From: Ceratothoa steindachneri
Lineage: Eukaryota; Arthropoda; Malacostraca; Isopoda; Cymothoidae
NCBI GenBank assembly: GCA_963969495.1
Contig: OZ018317.1
Span: forward strand, 33,419,503 to 33,483,502
Length of the DNA: 64,000 nucleotides
Direction: 5' to 3'
Shown here: positions 1 through 11,405 of the stretch, piece by piece
Layout of the letters: the number at the start of each line of letters is the position of its first letter
Numbering within the stretch: the first letter of the stretch is position 1
Position numbers and translations under genes: made by a program
The notes under the pieces: generated by a model
Told to the model about the DNA's origin: nothing
The model's database searches: none
The model's input: only the letters and a program-made list of their open reading frames with translations

Positions 1-750
1 TGGCCTCCGCTGTCCAGGAAAAAGACTAATCTAACATTTACCAATTTCTCCATCAACTTGCACACGCAAGAGGATAGAGAGATTGGGCGGAAACCGGTCG
101 GAGTAGAGTGATCTCTCCCCGGTTTGCGAAAGGCGAGCCCAGTAGTGATTCGCCAGGAATCCGGGAGAAGACCCTCCACCCAGATCCTTTTAAACAAATC
201 TAACAGAAAGGCCATGCCTCGCTCACTCAGGTGTCGAAGCATGGCGTACGGGACGGCGTACGGGACGGCGTACGGGACGGCGTACGGGACGGCGTACGGG
301 ACATCGTCCGGACCATGGGAGGTGTCCGCGGACGAAGCAAGAGCGGAGCGCCACTCACTCACAGTAAACCTGTCGTTGAAGGGTTCTCCGCCTCTGGAGG
401 TGAAGTCCAGCCGGCGGCCTTCGGCGACATCACGACGTGCATTAAATGCTGGGGGAGCAGTATCCCGGCTAGAGAATGCGGAAAAAGCGGTCGCGAAGGA
501 TCCTGCCACGGACGCGGGGTCCAAGATTGCGGTCCCATTCGCCAGGAGAATTGGAGGGGGATCCTGCGAGAACTTGCCCCGAATCCTTTTGACTCGCTTC
601 CACACCTCTGCTAAAGGGGTCTTCCCGTTAAGTGAAGACACGTATGCACGCCAAGAAGAGCGGCGGGCGTGCTTCGAAATATACCGGAACCTAGCTCTAG
701 CCCGACGAAATTCAGCGACAGTGAAATCGTTCGGGCGGCGCTAATAGCGC
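1..750 (-). pseudogene. LINE reverse transcriptase, N-terminal half, running off the window
   Basis: The minus-strand frame reads the linker after the endonuclease, then fingers-domain motifs: SHGPDDVPYA, MLRHLSERGMAFLLNLF and a GFRPISLSSCVCKLMEKLV motif near position 60. These are standard for I/Jockey-group reverse transcriptases. The palm motif YADD would lie beyond position 1. The VPYA segment is expanded by a tandem repeat (separate entry). Stops near 720-750 separate it from the endonuclease. Confidence 0.75.
243..302. repeat. Five copies of a 12-bp unit inside the reverse transcriptase frame
   Basis: The unit GGCGTACGGGAC occurs five times head to tail without a mismatch. On the minus strand it encodes repeats of V-P-Y-A. 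The normal family sequence has one VPYA followed by MLRHL, so four codons were copied repeatedly without loss of frame. Confidence 0.95.
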
Positions 751-920
751 ATGTAAGCATAAGCGGTCCGTCTCACACTCGGCCGACCACCATGGGAGTG
801 GTCGGCGTGCAAAACGGCCAGACGTCCTAGGAATAGTAGTCAGGCTCACGGCGATGAGGTTCCGGAGAAGAACTCAACGGCCTCATCTACCGACCTAAAC
901 TCCTATACTGAGATAGAGAA

Positions 921-1700
921 TTAAGTCATTTCCTGAAATGCAGGCCACCGCGCCTGCGCCAAGCACCAACGAGGTGGGCTCTCAGGCGGCAGTTGCCCTG
1001 AAAATGATATTTGAATGGGAAAGGGATCACTACCATGGAGGTCATCAACCACCCCCCAATCAAAATCAGGCTGTGCATCCGAAGAGCACAAAGATAGGTC
1101 AAGGCAAGAAAATGAAGCGGTTCTCAGACAGTGATGCGTAAACTCATCCACGTTTAGGACACCCATCTAAAGCTCTTCGATCAGATCGGCAAGGACTTGT
1201 CCCCTGGGATTTATGGAGTAATCTCCCCAAAGTGGATGCCTGCCGTTCAGATCTCCAAGCAAGAGAAAGGGCCTCGGTAACCGTGCCACGACGCGGCGGA
1301 AGTCCCCCGCGTCGAAGTCAGCTGACGGTGGAATGTACGCAGAAATGATAGTATACCTCCTATCCAGGTGCAGCTGCACAGCCACTGCCTGAAAGGAGGT
1401 ATCTAAAGAGAAAGGAAGAACGGAGACATCATACCGGGTGTAAACCGCGCATCAACCAGCCTGTGGTGGGGTCGCAAGACCCTTATACCCCGGGAGGGCG
1501 GGCAGGGGGCACGCGCCTAGCATGGTCTCCTGCAAAAAGATAGCTAACGGGGAACGGGACGAGACGAGCCTCCGCAGCTCCTCCCAGTTGGCCCGGAGTC
1601 CACGCAATTCCATTAAAGGAATATGCCCTGCAAGCCAAGCTCAGAGGAGACGCGGGGGCCATCCTCGAACAGAAGAACCTCACGGGAATGGCCGTATGTT
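921..1700 (-). pseudogene. LINE apurinic-like endonuclease domain, broken
   Basis: Three consecutive minus-strand pieces form one exonuclease-endonuclease-phosphatase domain. The first has an N-terminal strand with IFLQET at about 1530-1545. The second has the central IISAYIPPSADFDAGDF and LLLGDLNGRHPLWGD motifs at 1230-1360. The third has a C-terminal HGSD.FPI motif near 1020, where the usual His is Pro. A frame change near 1450 and a stop near 1167 break it. The domain normally nicks target DNA to prime reverse transcription. Confidence 0.75.
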
Positions 1701-1825
1701 TCCCTGAGGCAAAACCCCGGGCGCTGTTGGCCGGACAAAGCGCTGAAGGCGCTGTCGCCTTCGAGGATTTATTGGACGAGGTTGGGCTCACCATGCAATA
1801 ATTTTCCTCCCTCCACCTCGAAACC

Positions 1826-2560
1826 TTAGGCAGGCGTTGCGGATTCGGAGAGGCCCTCTTTTCGAGCAATCACCGTCTGCGTGCCATTCGCTTCACCACT
1901 AGGCTTGGGCGAAGGAGCCGAAGCTCCTTTGTTGCTGTCCTCCTTTGGGGGGACAGCTTTAGGAACCCCGGAAGATGGCCTAGCGACCATCTTCAGGGGT
2001 GTTGCCTCCTGTGAGTCTAACGACTCGGTGGAGGCGCGTGGCCGTTTCGCCTTACGGGAAACGGTCACGCTGGGGGAAGAGGGAGGAGCCCTGGTTTTAG
2101 CCGGGGCTGGGTGTGAACCCTTTTTCCCGCCAGCTTTACAAGGGGAGCGCCCGGGTTGAGTAGAGCCCGCAGAAGGGCTCCAAATGGGCGCGGAAACAAC
2201 CGTGCTCGTTGGCCTGGATGGGCCAGCAGCAGAGGGTGCCTTTCTAACTATTGAGGCATATGACGTCCCAGGCAGAGCCGGGCCTGCCGGGACCAAGTCC
2301 TTAGACTCGCGGAATGAGATTCGATCTTGGGCCTGAACGGCCAGGATTTCTTTCTCGAGGAGATATGCACCACATTGCTCCAAAGAAGCGGGGTGCGGCT
2401 CTCCGCAATTGACACACTTGGCCACACATAATTTAGACTTATCGTGCGTGGCCTTGGAGGAATTTACACAGACTTTGGGTGACCCTGACTTTGCACATCT
2501 ACAAGAACGATTTGTATGGCCGAAGTGGTGACAGCATAACAGATGCTATAAAGCCAACTC
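1826..2560 (-). pseudogene. LINE ORF1 (gag-like) C-terminal part with zinc knuckles
   Basis: The minus-strand translation holds a knuckle-like stretch ending HHFGHTNRSC and a second Cys cluster with the motif CVNCGEPHP. This is the C-terminal nucleic-acid-binding part of a LINE ORF1 of the Jockey/I type. A Ser/Pro/Lys-rich, low-complexity tail of about 150 residues follows and ends at a stop near 1826. The first Cys of the first knuckle is missing, consistent with truncation at about 2560. The protein would coat the element RNA. Confidence 0.7.
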
Positions 2561-2799
2561 AAATTAAGACTCCATCCAGCAACTAACCATACTTGAAGTG
2601 ACAACTTTAAAGCGGTGTTTATACTCATTTAAGCCATAGACATCAACTCCAGTAGGAACCAATTGCGCAAAGCATACTCCACTGCATAAACTTGCATAAA
2701 AAGTAGTTCAAATATATAAATATAACCCTTAATTATATATATTTTTTAAGTGGCTAGGTTCCAATATAAATGAGCCATTAAATAGCACTGAAACAATAC
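2561..2799. other. AT-rich EARS2 intron sequence after exon 2
   Basis: Apart from the intron start, no reading frame or repeat was recognised between the GC-rich LINE and exon 2. No further EARS2 exon was found here. Confidence 0.5.
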
Positions 2800-3212
2800 C
2801 TTCATCCGAATGCAGTAAGGTATTCTCTCTTCTAATAATATCTTAATTTCAGAAAAAGTCAGTGTACGACATTTGTTGTCATATGAATGGACTGAATTTC
2901 TGACATTTTCCAATCTTTCAGTTGAGCAGAAACATCTATATGCAAAGCCTTTTTGTAGCAATACTTCAGCCTTTTCTTGATAAATAGGAATTCTCTCTGA
3001 TTGCATATATGGTCCAAAAGAGCCCTCACATGTTGGGGATTCATCGGGAATAATAGAGAGCCACTTTAGATCATTTTCTATTGCTTCTATTGAACCTGGA
3101 ATATTTCTTAAGGCATCGGTATCTTCAATTCTAAGTATAAATTTACCTTTGTGAGACTTTGCAAACAAGTAATTATAAAGAGCTGTCCTCAGACCACCAG
3201 CATGAAGATTTC
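2800..3212 (-). CDS. EARS2: EARS2 coding exon 2: mitochondrial glutamyl-tRNA synthetase
   Basis: The exon encodes about 138 residues of a class I glutamyl-tRNA synthetase, which charges mitochondrial tRNA with glutamate. It begins with NLHAGGLRTALYNYLFAK, the HIGH-type ATP-binding motif, and continues with GKFILRIEDTD and the insert ending YRCFCSTERL. The acceptor is TTTTTCAG, immediately before 3212 on the minus strand. The donor GTATTG follows 2800. Exon 1 (127 nt) plus this exon (413 nt) is 540 nt, exactly 180 codons. The frame stays open for about 17 codons past the donor, so the 3' boundary is inferred. Later exons are outside the window. Confidence 0.9.
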
Positions 3213-3267
3213 CTGAAAAAATAATTCACTTTAATTGATAAAGTCCTACTTCAAAGATATTGTTGCA

Positions 3268-3449
3268 AGTATAGGAATGAGTAGACACCTTTACACTGCA
3301 TCAGGCATGCCATAGGTATGCTCTTCATCCATGCTAAGCAAGTGACCATCAGATCAATGTAAGAGCCCTATTCACTTGCTTGGGATGGATGAAGAGCATC
3401 CCCTGGACATGCCTGATGCAGTCTGAAATTGGCTACTCATTGCTATACT
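3268..3449. repeat. 182-nt foldback: two 77-nt inverted arms around a 28-nt loop
   Basis: The left arm 3268-3344 and right arm 3373-3449 are imperfect reverse complements along their whole length. They share blocks such as CTGCATCAGGCATG and TGCTCTTCATCCAT. The element lies in EARS2 intron 1 about 55 nt upstream of exon 2, in transcription order. It could be a foldback MITE or a transcribed long hairpin. No coding potential was seen. Confidence 0.85.
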
Positions 3450-3809
3450 AACTGCATACATTGCAGTTTACCTTAATATACTACTGCAAATTAAAGTATG
3501 CTAAGTTTTCAACTCATAAAAGGAGTAAACATTTACTGAGTCTGGTAAGATAAAATATAGGTAAATGAGCATTGGGACAGTTTGAAAGGAAGGGCAATAT
3601 TGATACAACTAAAAGATAAGGAGGGCAAAAATAAACATTCGCTGGATAGTGGAAATATAATAAGATTTATGACTAAAAGAATGCAGTTTTAATGAGATAT
3701 CAGAAATGACCACCTCCCAAAAATGACAGACAAATTTTATGTTAGAAGTAGAACATTTAGAAAAATGAATGAATGGTAATTGTGTTTAATTCATTGATAT
3801 TTGCATATG
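3450..3809. other. AT-rich intron sequence
   Basis: No coding region, repeat or known element was recognised in this stretch of EARS2 intron 1. Confidence 0.5.
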
Positions 3810-4072
3810 ATCAGGTTGGAATGAAAGTAATGTCCAATTTTATGGTATACACTCATACCTCAATTCAATGGATAAAAAGGGGTACCCTCAGTCCAATATT
3901 GCCGATTGTCTGTAGTTTCTGACAATAATGTGTACATAGAGGCTAATATCAACAATTACATTACAAAAGAGGAATAATAAGAGTCCTGTATAGTACTTTT
4001 AATCAAGCACACTATCTAGTTCTAGAGTGTGAAATACTTGAATATCCATCAACACAGTATTTCAGAGCATAT
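3810..4072 (+). repeat. 263-bp direct repeat, copy 1
   Basis: It is nearly identical to 4436-4698, at a constant offset of 626 bp. It starts with ATCAGGTTGGAATGAAAG, which resembles the mariner terminal repeat at about 13250, so it may include a mariner end. The sequence ATACCTCRATTCAATGG within it also recurs, inverted, near 5500. Confidence 0.85.
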
Positions 4073-4435
4073 TCAATAAGGTTAGGTTTTGCCTTACATA
4101 TATCTAAAACTTATGGATTTGGGGTTTTTTTAGGCCATATTTGTCAGACAAGCTTCACAGATGCCCCACTTTCTAATCTTTTGATCAATTCTAGTTTCTG
4201 TGCAACTTTTAAATTTACTCTTTTCTATTTTTCCTAGAGACGGCATGGTTCTAGAAAATAATGCATTACTATCCTCTGAAAAACACTGAAAAAAAAGGTC
4301 ATAAACAAGTGAGTGATTTCTGCATATACATGCTAAAAACATGTATCACTTTATATCTATTTGATCAAGCCTTGTTCTACTGTTAAATTCATTCTTTTCT
4401 TTCGTTCTACTTTTCCTCAACACAACATGTATATC
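4073..4435. other. AT-rich spacer between the direct repeats
   Basis: A minus-strand open frame of about 70 codons (4130-4342) has no recognised motif and is not treated as a gene. Confidence 0.4.
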
Positions 4436-4698
4436 ATCAGGTTGGAATGAAAGAAATGTCCAATTTTAAGGTATACACTCATACCTCGATTCAATGGGCA
4501 AAAAGGTGTACCCTCAGTCCAATATTGCCGATTGTCTGTAGTTTCTGACAATAATGTGTACATAGAGGCTAATATCAACAATTACATTACAAAAGAGGAA
4601 TAATAAGAGTCCTGTACACAACTTTTAATCAAGCACACTATCCAGTCTTAGAGTGTGAAATACTTGAATATCCATCAACACAGTATTTCAGAGCATAT
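4436..4698 (+). repeat. 263-bp direct repeat, copy 2
   Basis: Second copy of the repeat at 3810-4072, with a few substitutions. The constant offset suggests a 626-bp tandem duplication whose inner half has since diverged, or two insertions of one repeat. Confidence 0.85.
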
Positions 4699-5825
4699 AT
4701 TGTCTCATATTGCTTCAGTGGTTAAATTTCAGAAAATGCCCTTCAATCTTTGTGGGCACTTTTTTATAAATATCTCTATTTTTAGGTATATCTAAGATAT
4801 ACCTACACTGAATAGCACTTTCACTAATTAAGGCCAGCAAATTTCTAATTATGATGAAAAAATAGATTAGCAGCCAATGAACATTAGAGTGCCTAAGGAC
4901 ATATGTCAATCACTTGAATTTGAATCTAATGTTAGGCTTTCAAATTATGAATACGACTAGTTTATTTTAAATAGGGGTGCAACCCCCCACAATTAAAGGG
5001 GGTAAGGAGGCAAAGCCCCCCATTTTGAAATTTCCTTCAAATATATAATACAATATGATTAGATTCAAATAACCTAACAAACTGGAATTAGTTTAAACAA
5101 TTGTTTTTCAATAATACTTTGTTAATTATTCCTTTTTTAATCATATTTGTATTTTTTAAAATTTTTGCTTTCTTTTTTTAATTTGTGTCTTCTTAAATAT
5201 TTAAGTTAATTGCTCACTGAACAAGAGGTTTGTTTTCAAAATTAAACAGAAAAGTGGACAAGCCTACATGTACTCTGGAGTGTTATGACATGCTTTTAAA
5301 AAAATGATAAATTACATCCTATGATACACACTGAACATAAAGGGCAAAAACAATGGAGCAATAAGTGATATTTGCAGTTACAAGAATGTAAACAAACTGA
5401 CTGGTCATCAGAGGTCAAGTGGTGTGGGACTAGTGGATGGAGGTGAGACCATAGATTTGGTTTGTTGCTTCCAAAATCCATTAAACTGGGGTCTGTTGAA
5501 TTGAGGTATCAGTGTATATTAAAAATGAAAAAGATTATGATTATGGAAATACTTAATCATAAACATAACTTCCATTGCTTTCTTAAAACTCATTCCATCT
5601 GTAAATAAGCTTATAAAGCTTAAAAATGTCTGATGCTGAGTCTCTCTTCGCAGGTTTTGTGACTGGCATTTTTTGAGATCAAATTGATAATACAAAATTT
5701 TTGATAGAAGACGACTACATAGCTTACCTAAGCAATAAGAGAAGTGGGGAAATATATAAGACATATGTCAGTCTGCTAATTTAGTCATATAAGAGTTAAA
5801 TATCTGGGTATAGGGCAAGGGAGGC
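4699..5825. other. AT-rich intron sequence with possible pogo-like remnant
   Basis: No gene is supported here. At 4975-5025 there is a small G/C-tract foldback with runs of C and G. Around 5275-5520 the reverse complement begins with TGATACCTCAATTCAACAGA, reminiscent of pogo/Tigger ends, but no transposase could be read. Confidence 0.35.
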
Positions 5826-6283
5826 ATGATGGCGGCAGTGAAGGCAAATGTAAACAAAGACGACAAGGAGAAAAATCTGAGATGTGCAGCTACCCGGACA
5901 CTCATGTAACTACTGGTATGTAGTGTGACTGCTGTAAATATTAGGTGCATTTTGAGTGTGAGGGGATTTCAGATGTAGAAGGCAAACTTTGGAAAAAGAT
6001 GAGGAATGTGCTAAATTCTACTGCACAGTACAAAATTGTGAGGATATAGCTAACCATTTTATTACTGGCCTAGGGCCTGTCAAAGAATTTGTGGACATAA
6101 AACACTAACAAAATTCGTGAAAATAAGTGTAAGATTGAACAACTAGAGAGCAAATTAGCAGTAAAAGATGACATAAAAACAAAAACAGAAACAGCAATGA
6201 GCCAAGCATTTAAACAGGTGAGCATTTCAATGGAAACAGAGAAGGTTAACATTCAAAACGTGGTTAAAGAGCATCTGTCAAAT
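5826..6283 (+). pseudogene. LINE ORF1 remnant: zinc-finger and coiled-coil
   Basis: In scrambled plus-strand frames there is a Cys pair followed by VHFECEGISDVEGKLWKKM, the second half of a PHD-like finger. A charged helical stretch follows, with CKIEQLESKLAVKDDIK and SMETEKVNIQNVVKEH. This order is typical of CR1/L2-type ORF1 proteins, which bind the element RNA. Stops and frame changes interrupt it, and it ends at the LTR fragment at 6284. Confidence 0.5.
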
Positions 6284-6402
6284 TGTAGCATGACAAAAAT
6301 CTAGACTCTAACCTCAATCGATCCAACCCGCTTCCTACACTAATTCGGATGTGAGAAATAAAATGGATTGTATGTACAGTACAGTCTTTTACTTATTGGG
6401 TT
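6284..6402 (-). mobile_element. Gypsy LTR 3'-end fragment
   Basis: The reverse complement matches the last ~115 bp of the Gypsy LTRs at 33610-33723 and 41660-41771. It includes the blocks TGTACATACAATCC and GGGTTGGATCGATTG and a diverged ...GCTACA end at 6284. No tRNA-Lys primer site follows, so it is not the left LTR of an intact element. Confidence 0.75.
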
Positions 6403-6479
6403 GAGGAATAAGTTCTTGCAGTTTTATCAAATTTATTCATTACCATTAACAATTTTAGAAAAACTTAATTTTTAATTGA

Positions 6480-7530
6480 TAACGATATGCAATTTAATCA
6501 ATAATGTATTCTCCGTTGTTATTTACGACTTTTTCCCAACGTTCAACTAGTTTTTTGATGCCTCTGCAATAAAAATCTCTGGATTTTGACTCGAAGAATT
6601 GGTCTAACCAGGTTCTTAATTCCACATCGGTATTGAACTAAACGCCGCACAAATTGTTGGAGAGCGATCGGAACAGATGGAAATCCGATGGAGCCAAGTC
6701 TGGCGAATATGGAAGATGCGGCAGGATTTCCCAATTAAGCGTTTTTATGGCGTCTTTTGTCATATTTGCAATGTGAGAACGAGCATTGTCGTGTTGCAGA
6801 AGGACTCCATAACATCGATGAGGTTACTTTTCACGAATAGCTTCGGCAAGCCGATACATTTGTTGAACATAGAGTTCTGCATTGACAATTTTGTTGTTTG
6901 CAAGGAGCTCTTAAAGAATGATGCCTTTGCAATCCCACCACACACACAGCATCGTCTTTCATGGATGAAGTAAGTCCTTGCTTTAATCGCGGAAGTGTTT
7001 TTTTTATTTGGGCTAAGCCATTGTTTTCAATGGTTCATATTGACATAAACACACCACTTTTCATCGCCAGTGATGATGCGGTGAAGAAATCTGTCCTTAT
7101 ATCCATGAGTACCCTTGTGACAGGCAAGCAAACCTGCGACAATCGTAGAGCGTTGAAGTTTGTTGCTTTCGCTCAAAGTGTGCGGAACCCATGCACAGTT
7201 TTTTAACTTTCCCCATCAAATGAATGTGATTCACTACAGTTTTCTGATCACACGCCGATTGTACAGCCAATTCTCTCTAGTCAATTGATGAGGATTTTCA
7301 TGAACAAGGTCGTTCAATCGATCTTCATCCAACTTAATGGGGCGACCAAAACATTCGTCATTAAGATTGAAATGACCGTTTTTGAAAGGTGGACACCACC
7401 ATTTAACTGTCCTTTCTGATAAAGCATTTTCTCCATAGACAGCACAAATATCGCGAGGAGCTTTGGCTGCATTTGTGCATTGTTCCCGTCTCGATTGAAA
7501 ATGAATAACAACAAGGCCAATAGTCACTTG
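6480..7530 (-). pseudogene. Mariner transposase relic 1
   Basis: Minus-strand frames together cover most of a mariner-family DD34D transposase, the enzyme that cuts and pastes its own element. The DNA-binding end has NAAKAPRDICAVYGENALSERTVKWW and FGRPIKLDEDRL at 7310-7470. The WVPHTLSE linker is near 7190. The catalytic motifs are GDEKW (about 7065), HDNARSH (about 6770) and PYSPDLAPSDFHLF (about 6680). Stops and frameshifts are scattered throughout. Terminal repeats were not found. It lies antisense to the flanking LINE tail and in EARS2 intron 1. Confidence 0.85.
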
Positions 7531-7564
7531 GGCATTGTTGTCAAAAGGAACTTAACTATCCTCA

Positions 7565-8055
7565 AAAGGATGATACTACTCTCACTTTACCTCACTCTAA
7601 TGCGTCCTATCTTGGACTATGGTGTCCATATGTAGTGAGGGGTGTACAAGCATTAGAGAGGATTCAGAGGCAGGCAACCAAACTTGTGCCGGAACTCCCC
7701 TAACTACCATATGAGGAAAGGTTCCATGAACTGGTTCTGCAGACAATACAGAATAGGTGAATAAGGGGAAATATGATACAGGTGTTTAAACTGATTCACG
7801 GCTTTGAGGATATCCCATACGACAAGTTCTTCAGTCTCAACACTGCCTACCTTAGAGGACATTCACTGAAACTATCTAAGCCAGACCACTGGAGGACTAC
7901 CCTGAAAGGCAACTGGTTAACTATTAGGATAATAGACCAATGGAATGCACTTCCAGAGAGTGTAGTGACTGCACCATCAATTGACTCATTCAAAGCCTGG
8001 TATGACATATCTTAGAGGTGGGGATCACAACAAGAAGTACTTATTTCCCCACTAT
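7565..8055 (+). pseudogene. CR1/L2-like LINE reverse transcriptase C-terminus
   Basis: The plus strand reads the thumb and tail of a CR1/L2-type polymerase: LERIQRQATKLVPELP, IRGNMIQVFKLIHGFEDIPYDKFF and IIDQWNALPESVVTAPSIDSFK, then a stop at 8013-8015. A stop near 7701 and another near 7757 break it. Only the 3' end is present, the usual result of 5' truncation during target-primed reverse transcription. Confidence 0.75.
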
Positions 8056-8672
8056 GTCAAAATTAGGTAAGCACACTGGTAAAATTCTTTGTTTTAATGC
8101 AAAATATGAATCTAGCTCATTTTCAACCTCTTCTCTTGATATCAACCTAAGGCCCTCTAAATAGTTCTGTAATCCCCTAAACAAGTGATAACAATGGAGC
8201 AAGGTCAGTAAAATATGGAGGATGAAGCAATATTTCCCAAGCGAACTGCAACTAAAGATCTTTGGTCATTCAAGCTGTGTGAGGAGGGGCATTATCGTGA
8301 TGGATGATGATACCCATTCAGTTGATTAAGGTGAATCACTAAAGCGGCTTTCAAATGAAGTTGAGTGCAATTATCATTAATTGTTTGATTGTTGTCTAAC
8401 AGTTCATAATGGACAATTCCTTCAATATACCACCAGACATTCTACATGATCTTTTTCGAATCCTCTACTTAGTTGTTGAGAAATTCTGCCTCCTGGACTG
8501 ATCCATGAATGGCTGCATTTAACATTATGATAAAGGATCCACTTCCCATCACCAGTAACAAACCTGCCCAAAAATGGAGCCTGAAAGTGTCATGAAAGCA
8601 ATGAATCACAAGCTACAAGCTGTTGCAGATTCACCATGGGTAGTTCATGCAGAACACATTTTCAAATCACTG
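8056..8672 (-). pseudogene. Mariner transposase relic 2, C-terminal half
   Basis: The minus strand reads TGDGKWILYHNVK near 8550 (catalytic Asp motif), degenerate HDNAPPHTA and PYFTDLAP motifs near 8230-8300, and a C-terminal EEVENELDSYFALK near 8110. The match stops where the CR1 LINE at 8673 begins and resumes beyond it at 12752, so this mariner was split by the LINE. The left terminal repeat is missing. Confidence 0.7.
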
Positions 8673-8749
8673 GAACATAACATAACATAATTTCACAGAT
8701 GACAAAAGCCACAAGGGCCTATCAAAGGAAATCCGCATCTGTCAAAACC

Positions 8750-8880
8750 CACCCACAAAATGCATCCATAGGATTATGTCAGATCATCAATCTACAATAT
8801 ACAATTTAAACAATCCATAGGATTGTGTCAGATCATGCAATCTACAAAATACAATTAGAACCATACACAGGAAGGAATGT
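8750..8880 (-). repeat. About 55-bp tandem units in the CR1-A 3' UTR
   Basis: Units containing CATAGGATTRTGTCAGATCAT recur here. The same unit is repeated in the related 3' UTR of copy E at 61005-61115. They belong to the LINE tail region, not to host satellite. Confidence 0.7.
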
Positions 8881-9072
8881 GTCAAAAACAAAAAGTATCA
8901 TCATCAAGCCTCATCAAAATCCAAATCAATCATAATATACACATAATAAAAAAACTTTATCCACAGGAATGAGTCCAGAATACCTCCCAAAATTAACCCT
9001 CCCTCCCTCCGCATTTGAATACATTCAAGTTTGGACTGTCTACTGTCTCAGATGGCAAACTATTCCAGTAAT

Positions 9073-11316
9073 CTACCACTCTATTGGCGAACAAATATTT
9101 TCTAACATCCAACCTGCACCTCTGTTTTTAATTTTTAAGTGGTGACCCCTAGTCCTATTACTACCTGCCAACTCAAATAACTTGCTAAAATCCAACTTAT
9201 CCATCCCAGAACAGAGTTTAAAAAGCTCAATCATATCTCCCCTCACACATCTTCTCTCAAATGACAACATATTTATTACCCTCAGTCTATCTTTATATAA
9301 AAGGTGCTTCAGGGAAGGTTTTACACCTAAGTCCTTCTTATCTTCAACTGAATTCAGCCAATGCCCATCCATTTCATAGCTAAATTCCCTATTATCCCTT
9401 CCCAAGTTAAGAACTTTGCATTTTGAAAGGTTAAAAGTCATTTGCCACTTATGAGCCCAAGATAATAAATTATTTAAGTCACTTTCGACTACAGCTGCCA
9501 ATTTAATGTCATCAGCAAAAATTGACACTTTGCTATTTACAGCCTCCCCAAGATCATTTATATAAATCATGAATAATAAAGGGCCTAGAATGGATCCCTG
9601 AGGTACACCACTAATAACCTCCCTCCACTGTGACCTCACCCCATTCAGCACAACACTCTGTTTCCTGTCTTTCAGCCATTCAGTTATCCAATTTAAAACC
9701 TTCCCACATATCCCGTGCATCTTTAATTTGTGAACTAATCTCCTATGTAGAACCTTATCAAAAGCTTTGCTAAAATCGAAGCAAATTACATCAACATTCT
9801 CTCCCTTATCTAATTGTTTAGTAACATAATCCATAAAATCAAGTAAATTTGTTAAACACGATCTACCTCTTTTAAACCTATGCTGAGCATCATTTATTAA
9901 CATACCACAATCTAGATGGTCAGAAATCCCCTTCTTAACTATCTTCTCAAGAATTTTAAAAATGATAGAAGTTAAGCTTACTGGTCTAAAGTTATTTGGG
10001 TCCTCTTTAGTTACCTTTTTAAAAATTGGCACTACATTCGCTAATTTCCAATCATTAGGTATTTCTCCAAACTCTAGTGATCTAGTATATATCTTCTCAA
10101 GAGCTACTGCAATAATATCTACACCTTCTTTGAGTAACCTAAAATGAATGTTGTCTGGGCCAGATGACTTACTAGTATTTAACTCCAATATAAACCCTTT
10201 AATTATTTCCCTGTTCACATTAATGGTATTTAACACTACTTCCCTTGACCTAGAATTATCATCATTTAATCTATCTTGATTCTCTTGTGTAAATACTGAA
10301 GAAAAATGATCATTAAGAACTTCTACTATTTCCTTATCAGATTCTTTTAAAACCCCTTTATCAGTGTTAGATTTGTTATTAATTCTAAAATAGCTAAAGA
10401 ATTTCCTTGGATCTTTATTATTATTTTGAGCTAAATTAATTTCTGCCATCCTTTTGCTCTTCTTAATAATCTTATTTAGCTCATTTCTGGTTGACCTATA
10501 ATAATTTAAATTCTCAAAAGTACTTTCTCTCTGTAATCTCTGGTATGCCCTTTTCTTCTCATAAATTTTCCGAGCTATCTCCTGATTCCACCACAACGGC
10601 TTCCTACATTTCTTCCTAATAGCCTACATTGGAATACACTGCTCCAGGACTATGTTTAGTATAGTCTTAAAAGTGTCCCACATCCCATAAGTATTCTTCC
10701 CCCTGAATTCTAAATTCCACCTAATCTGATTTAGCAAGTTTCGTAATCTCCCCTATGAAAATTTGGAGTTTTGGGGGAGTTTGTTGATGTTCTACCCTTC
10801 ACTATTCCCAAGTTAAAAACAACCATCTGATGATCACTATTTCCCAATGCTTCCCCAACAGTCAATTCATGAACCAAGTGATCATTAGTTGAAAGAACCA
10901 GATCTAATATATTGGCACCCCTTGTTGGCTTATTAACAAATTGAGTAATAAAATTATCCTCAAAGCATTCTATAAAATTACAACTTACTCTATCGCTTCC
11001 TATCATATTTTCCCAGTCCACAGAATTGAAATTAAAGTCACATCCTTTCCTTATTTCCATGATCATTAGCTCATCAATACAGTCAGTCTGTCTGGGTGGT
11101 CTGTAAAAGGCTCCTAAGTATATTATCCTATCTATTCACAGTGACTTAACTTCTTGTTTTATAGAATTATTTAGATTTGAAGAAATGCTATTTCTGATAT
11201 AAATAATCAACCCACCACCAGTCCAATCTCTCCTTAGACTAATTAATAACCCTGTAGTTCAAATTCACTCATGTTGTCATTAAATTTATTTTCATTAATC
11301 CATGATTCTATTACAG

Positions 11317-11405
<89 letters not shown>

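Larger units (their letters stand above)
1..2560 (-). mobile_element. GC-rich LINE of the I/Jockey group, truncated at both visible ends
   Basis: A clearly GC-rich block abuts AT-rich host DNA near position 2560. On the minus strand it reads, in order, a zinc-knuckle ORF1, an endonuclease and the N-terminal half of a reverse transcriptase. The reverse transcriptase runs off the left edge, so any RNase H cannot be seen. The 5' end is cut inside the ORF1 zinc knuckles. Several frameshifts and stops make it a fossil. The order and the LLLGDLNGRHPLWGD motif fit the I/Jockey superfamily; the clade is not settled. Confidence 0.85.

Noticed and set aside
124..744. Plus-strand open frames over the first 750 bases
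   Set aside because: They are antisense to the LINE reverse transcriptase and are kept open by the 12-bp repeat and GC-rich codons.
2561..2799. A third EARS2 exon
   Set aside because: No translation on the minus strand matched the expected synthetase sequence after the exon 2 donor.
5275..5520. A pogo/Tigger element
   Set aside because: Only one end-like sequence and no transposase motif could be read.
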